NCBI RefSeq assembly: GCF_002441855.2
Contig: NZ_CP029487.1
Location: 4,204,349 to 4,268,348, forward strand
Source of the DNA: Eubacterium maltosivorans
GTDB lineage: Bacteria; Bacillota; Clostridia; Eubacteriales; Eubacteriaceae
Direction of reading: 5' to 3'
Length of the DNA stretch: 64,000 nucleotides
Every line of letters begins with the position of its first letter. Position 1 is the stretch's first letter. Shown piece after piece: positions 60,689-64,000 of the stretch. The notes beneath the pieces are model-generated. The model had not been told where the DNA came from. It did not search any database and worked only from the letters and a program-made list of their open reading frames with translations. The position numbers and the translations under genes were made by a program.

Positions 60689-61654
60689 TTATGCACACCA
60701 TTTGGCTTTGTAGGCTTCTAGCCGTTTGTTTTCAGAAATCGGGTACTGAATAGCTGCTTCTGAAGCCAGTGCCTCCTGCCTTACCTCAGATGGTGTTTTA
60801 CAATGAAATCTGTCCTGTGGTCTTTCATTGGCATAAAATTTCATATATCCATGGATGGCAGAATACAGAGAGCCTTCGTCGGTGATCTTATACATACAGT
60901 ACATGTCAGACTTGATAATTCCCCACAAGCCTTCTGTGGGTCCATTATCAATACAGTGTCCGACACGTGACATGGATTGAGCCATTCCCTGTTCTTGAAG
61001 CTTTGTCTGGAATACCTTGCTCGTATACTGATAGCCTCTGTCGCTGTGAAAGAGTGGTCTGGCTTCCGGATTCTGTTCCACTGCTTTGTCATATGTATCA
61101 AATACAAGCTTGTTGTCATTTCTCCGGCTGATAACATAAGCTACTGGATAACGGTCATAAAGGTCAAATATGGCGCTGAGATACAACTTCTTTCCGGTTT
61201 CGGGAATTTTAAATTCTGTTACATCCGTAGCCCATTTTTCATTAGGTTTTCCTGCATTGAAATCTCTTTTGAGCTTATTTTCAGCAGTAGCTTCCGGCTT
61301 GGAAGAATGGTATGTTTTCTTCTTTTTTCTAATAACAGAATGTATTCCAAGTTTCTTCATAATCCTATGAATCCGGTTCTTGCTATAGTTCGTATGATTG
61401 AAATGGTTTATCCAACTTGTCATTCTCCGGTAGCCTAAGATGCGGCAAAAACGTTCATCGTACTCTTTTATCAATTCTGCCAGCTTTAAATTCTCTGCCT
61501 CCCGTTCAGGAACTGAGCGGTGCAGCCATTTGTAATAAGCTGCGCGTGAAATTTCCAACTGTCTGCACATCCAGTTGATGCTCCATTGTTTTTTTTCAAT
61601 AAAATATTGAATCGCCATATATTTCGATTCGAAGCGTTGTTTTCCAAATCTCAC
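60689..61654 (-). CDS. IS3 family transposase OrfB (DDE integrase)
   Basis: A 321-aa rve-type integrase. N-terminal HTH_21 part (LEISRAAYYKWLHRS, CRILGYRRMTSWI), then the DDE domain: WATDVTEF, LFHSDRGYQYTS and NGPTEGLWGIIKSD. GTG start overlaps the OrfA stop. Probably made mainly as an OrfAB fusion by -1 frameshifting upstream. Confidence 0.94.
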   Translation of the reverse strand: MRFGKQRFESKYMAIQYFIEKKQWSINWMCRQLEISRAAYYKWLHRSVPEREAENLKLAELIKEYDERFCRILGYRRMTSWINHFNHTNYSKNRIHRIMKKLGIHSVIRKKKKTYHSSKPEATAENKLKRDFNAGKPNEKWATDVTEFKIPETGKKLYLSAIFDLYDRYPVAYVISRRNDNKLVFDTYDKAVEQNPEARPLFHSDRGYQYTSKVFQTKLQEQGMAQSMSRVGHCIDNGPTEGLWGIIKSDMYCMYKITDEGSLYSAIHGYMKFYANERPQDRFHCKTPSEVRQEALASEAAIQYPISENKRLEAYKAKWCA

Positions 61655-62331
61655 ATCCTTTCGAATTCTTTCGCTTTTTTTAACAGTTCCACTGCCATAT
61701 CCTTTTCTTCAAGCTGGCTTTTGAGCCGTATATTTTCTCGGCGCAGCCGTTCCAGTTCATCCACTTCGTCATCTGCTTTATGGTGCCCGCGCCGATCAAC
61801 CAAACCAGTTTCACCATTAGCATCATATTTTTTCACCCAGGAGTAAACCTGGCTGTATGAAACATCAAACAAAGAAGCGGTTTCTTTGTAATCTCTATCA
61901 TGGGCAATGCAATATTTAACAATTGCTTCTCGTTCTTCCAAAGTTGTTTTTCTCCGTGCTTCTGCCATATAGACCTCCCTCTTAGGATTATAATCCTTAA
62001 GCTTTCTATTGGCATTATACAACGAAACCCAATGCAACAAAACATCTGCTGTACTAATTTTGTGTTTTGCGGCAAGTTCAACTGCGGAGCCTTTTCCAGA
62101 AAGATACTCTTCAACCACCATTGTTTTGAATTCTGCTGTATAAGATTTATTACCTGCCGAACACAAGAGTCCCTCTGCTCCTTGCTCTTGATACTGCTGT
62201 ACCCATCGTTTAAAGCACCCCGGTGCTGACTTATATCCTAACTCATGGGCTTTTTCTTCCAAGGAAAAAAGCCCATTCAGATATCCCTCCACAATATTCA
62301 ATTTTTCTTCAGATGTATATTTTCTATACAT
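61651..62331 (-). CDS. IS3 family transposase OrfA
   Basis: A 226-aa protein with two helix-turn-helix units (LNIVEGYLNGLFSLEEKAHE..., REAIVKYCIAHDRDYKETAS, VSYSQVYSWVKKYD) and a C-terminal leucine-zipper-like coil (VDELERLRRENIRLKSQLEE), longer than the typical OrfA. It binds the ends and multimerises. An A7G slippery run near its 3' end leads into OrfB. Confidence 0.9.
   Translation of the reverse strand: MYRKYTSEEKLNIVEGYLNGLFSLEEKAHELGYKSAPGCFKRWVQQYQEQGAEGLLCSAGNKSYTAEFKTMVVEEYLSGKGSAVELAAKHKISTADVLLHWVSLYNANRKLKDYNPKREVYMAEARRKTTLEEREAIVKYCIAHDRDYKETASLFDVSYSQVYSWVKKYDANGETGLVDRRGHHKADDEVDELERLRRENIRLKSQLEEKDMAVELLKKAKEFERM
61674..61681 (-). other. A7G programmed -1 frameshift site
   Basis: On the minus strand AAAAAAAG occurs 20 bases before the OrfA stop, and OrfB lies in the -1 frame, as needed for OrfAB fusion synthesis in IS3 elements. 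Confidence 0.65.
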
Positions 62332-62386
62332 AAAATCCCCCCTAAGTAGATTTTGGTTATTTACCTTGTCTACTTAAGGGGGATCA

Positions 62387-62584
62387 TATCAGGGCACCAT
62401 AGCAAAATGCACTTTCAGGGCCGGTTCATACCACCGAATTTTCCGATGGTTAATGATTTAAAATACAAAAAATAGCTTTATCAAACAAGTATTTCCATGT
62501 TTTGCTTAAAGATTAAATGTTACAATACATAATAATACAATAATAAAAAATGAAAAGTTATGGGGATTTTTAGGAGGGACTTCA
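62387..62584 (+). other. Upstream region of eutS
   Basis: About 200 AT-rich bases between the IS3 element and eutS. AGGAGGG (62571-62577) is the eutS ribosome binding site; TACAAT near 62520 and several ATAATA stretches could serve as promoter, but no clear -35 is seen. No gene. Confidence 0.4.
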
Positions 62585-62965
62585 ATGGATGTGAACAATA
62601 TATTGGGATCAAACGAAGGCAAGCTTCGTATCATACAGGAAACCGTACCGGGCAAACAGGTTACATTGGCCCATATTATCGCTGGTCCGGACCCGATCGT
62701 TTACCAGAAGCTGGGCTTAAACCCAAGCGTGGATTATAATAAGGCGGCCATTGGTATTTTGAGCATGACGCCAGCGGAAATTGCTGTTATCGCAGGGGAT
62801 ATGGCCATCAAGACTGCCCCGATCGATATGGGCTTTATTGACCGTTTCAGCGGCACCTTAATTTTTACAGGTCGTATTTCCGATGTTAAGTCAGCGGTCA
62901 ATGCAATTTTGAGCTACCTTCAGGGGACATTGGGCTTTACCATCTGCGAAATTACAACAACATAG
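62585..62965 (+). CDS. eutS: Bacterial microcompartment shell protein EutS/PduU-like
   Basis: A 126-aa circularly permuted BMC-domain protein. LRIIQETVPGKQVTLAHIIA, IGILSMTPAEIAVIAGDMAI and LIFTGRISDVKSAVNAILSY are typical of EutS/PduU hexamers with a beta-barrel lid. AGGAGG precedes the ATG. Followed 15 bases later by eutP, with no enzymes or other shell genes before the terminator. Confidence 0.93.
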   Translation: MDVNNILGSNEGKLRIIQETVPGKQVTLAHIIAGPDPIVYQKLGLNPSVDYNKAAIGILSMTPAEIAVIAGDMAIKTAPIDMGFIDRFSGTLIFTGRISDVKSAVNAILSYLQGTLGFTICEITTT

Positions 62966-62980
62966 GATGAAGGCGACTTT

Positions 62981-63517
62981 ATGAAAAAGATGATTTTGGT
63001 TGGCAGGAGTGAATGCGGAAAAACTACGCTGCGTCAGGCGCTGAAGGGTGATACCATTCAGTATGAAAAAACGCAGTATGTCAATCACTTCGATGTAATT
63101 ATTGATACACCGGGCGAATACGCCGAAACCAATACACTGGCGCGGGCGCTGGCCCTCTATTCTTACGAGGCGGACGTGGTGGCACTTTTGATTAATGCGA
63201 CTGAGCCCTATTCCTTATATCCGCCAAACGTTGCTCCTGTGGCAAACAGGCCGGTGATTGGGATTGTTACGCAGATCGACCATCCCTGTGCCAATACAGA
63301 GCAGGCCATCGAATGGCTTAAACTGACTGGTGCTGATCCGATCTTTCCGGTGAGCTCTTATACCGGAGAAGGGATCTGGCAGCTTTTAGAATACCTGAAG
63401 GAGCCAGGAGATGTTCTTCCCTGGGAGAGCCAGGAGGAGGCCGAACAGGAAAGAAACGTAAAATCCACAAAATACGAGATCCAGGAATTTGGACAAAAGG
63501 ATTTTGAATTTATTTAA
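62981..63517 (+). CDS. eutP: EutP/PduV-like GTPase-fold protein
   Basis: A 178-aa P-loop protein: Walker A GRSECGKTTLRQAL, DVIIDTPGEYAE (switch II region) and IGIVTQIDHPCA in place of the GTPase NKxD. EutP/PduV proteins associate with ethanolamine/propanediol microcompartments; some have acetate kinase or positioning roles. Extra C-terminal acidic tail. Operon partner of eutS. Confidence 0.92.
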   Translation: MKKMILVGRSECGKTTLRQALKGDTIQYEKTQYVNHFDVIIDTPGEYAETNTLARALALYSYEADVVALLINATEPYSLYPPNVAPVANRPVIGIVTQIDHPCANTEQAIEWLKLTGADPIFPVSSYTGEGIWQLLEYLKEPGDVLPWESQEEAEQERNVKSTKYEIQEFGQKDFEFI

Positions 63518-63520
63518 AAC

Positions 63521-63597
63521 AAACCCCTCCGCATAAATTGCGGAGGGGTTTGTATCTAAAAAAGATGGGATGCCTAAACGGTACCCCATCTTTTTTT
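63521..63597. terminator. Double terminator after eutP
   Basis: First hairpin AAACCCCTCCGC/GCGGAGGGGTTT (63520-63552), then AAAGATGGG/CCCATCTTT with T-run (63560-63597). Together they end eutP and the convergent minus-strand gene. Confidence 0.85.
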
Positions 63598-64000
63598 AGA
63601 GATCCTTTAAAATTTCATCCCACACATCACCGATCCGGGTCGTGCCGAAATAGTTGAGACAGGTTGAAACTGTTGGAAGATTTTTGTTTGCATCTATTTC
63701 CTTACGGGTTGGCTTTTTGCCAAGGCGTTTAAACTCATCCAGCAGCATCTGAGTGATGATGCTCTTGGAGTAACGGCGGCGTCCCTGGGGAGCAGTTTCT
63801 TCGACGGGTTCAGGATCATTGGCGACTGCTTCGGCAGGTTCAGCAATTTCGGAAACAACAGGAGCGTCCTCCCTGACCAGTGTCAGATTAAGGGCAGAAG
63901 CGCTGATGCCGGCAGCTTTGACCGCCTTTTCCCATTTCTTGAAAAAGCCAAGATAAGCCTTTGCCGGTGGATCGATCATATCTTCAGGACCTGGTATGCG
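63596..64000 (-). CDS. Homing-endonuclease-repeat protein, 5' end beyond window
   Basis: The frame is open to the right edge (upstream residues read PEDMIDPPAK), so the start may be outside the window; ATG at 63979 is the first internal option. The C terminus (MLLDEFKRLGKKPTRKEIDA..., STCLNYFGTTRIGDVWDEIL) matches the short homing-endonuclease-associated repeat, a DNA-binding helical unit. A low-complexity Ala/Glu/Pro linker precedes a basic RRRYSK. No nuclease domain is visible, so a DNA-binding role is inferred. Confidence 0.6.
   Translation of the reverse strand, partial: RIPGPEDMIDPPAKAYLGFFKKWEKAVKAAGISASALNLTLVREDAPVVSEIAEPAEAVANDPEPVEETAPQGRRRYSKSIITQMLLDEFKRLGKKPTRKEIDANKNLPTVSTCLNYFGTTRIGDVWDEILKDL

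Larger units (their letters stand above)
60602..62381 (-). mobile_element. IS3-family insertion sequence
   Basis: Two overlapping transposase frames are bounded by imperfect inverted repeats: left end GCCCCTTGTCAAGTAGACAA, right end (reverse) CCCCCTTAAGTAGACAAGG. Each end is flanked by GATCA (60597-60601 and 62382-62386), a candidate 5-bp target duplication. It sits directly beside the IS200/IS605 element, between lgt and eutS. Confidence 0.75.

Overview
The window looks like a chromosome segment of an anaerobic, Clostridia-class Firmicute, probably an acetogen-like Eubacterium. That is inferred from the Tn1549-type element, the OLE RNA/OapA locus, the orphan PduL and EutS/EutP genes and the general style of the proteins; no rRNA or housekeeping marker settles the species.

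Region 1 (1 to about 17.9 kb) is part of a Tn1549/CTn-type integrative conjugative element, all on the minus strand. From upstream to downstream it carries a RepA_N-type initiator, DUF5348, PcfB, the VirD4 coupling ATPase, two or three tiny genes, Maff2, a VirB6/TrbL-like membrane protein, PrgI, the VirB4 ATPase, a frameshifted DNA methylase, a CHAP cell-wall hydrolase, DUF4315, DUF4366, a small Cys-rich protein, a TfoX-like protein, topoisomerase III and a large ArdA-ArdC antirestriction fusion cut by the window edge. Relaxase, integrase and the far end lie outside the window.

Region 2 (18.3 to 20.1 kb) is a compact minus-strand run of tiny genes that matches the V-VII-IX-VIII block of filamentous phages: an ssDNA-binding-like protein, three very short membrane proteins and a pVIII-like major coat protein. 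Replication, adsorption and assembly-ATPase genes are absent here. The conjugative element sits directly beside it and may have split an inovirus prophage.

Region 3 (20.2 to 52.4 kb) is host accessory chromosome. It begins with a tryptophan T-box and trpB2. Two two-component-system/ABC-transporter modules of the antimicrobial-peptide-sensing type flank a radical SAM (SPL-family) gene. Next come a DUF2268 protease, a candidate structured RNA, a decayed MATE pump, a Nei/Fpg-like glycosylase, a transglutaminase-like protein, a zinc alcohol dehydrogenase, a glucan branching enzyme and MsrB. An M-box Mg2+ riboswitch with a leader ORF precedes an mgtA-type P-ATPase. After it are a broken XRE/glycine-rich membrane protein, PhzF, a TetR-MFS pair, a broken Vat-like acetyltransferase, two GNATs and small regulators. 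The SPL-family and Nei-like genes share an almost identical promoter with a TGACA-N5-TGTCA palindrome, which suggests a small DNA-repair regulon.

Region 4 (53.0 to 58.3 kb) is the OLE RNA locus: a roughly 620-nt OLE RNA with its own promoter and terminator, followed by oapA, tlyA, nadK, argR and recN. Region 5 (58.4 to 64 kb) has pduL, lgt, an IS200/IS605 and an IS3 element side by side, then eutS and eutP, and a homing-endonuclease-repeat protein running off the right edge. Five genes outside and inside the ICE (methylase, MATE, XRE, Vat, MFS) are broken, several by single-base changes in G- or T-rich runs, so sequencing error should be excluded before calling them decayed.
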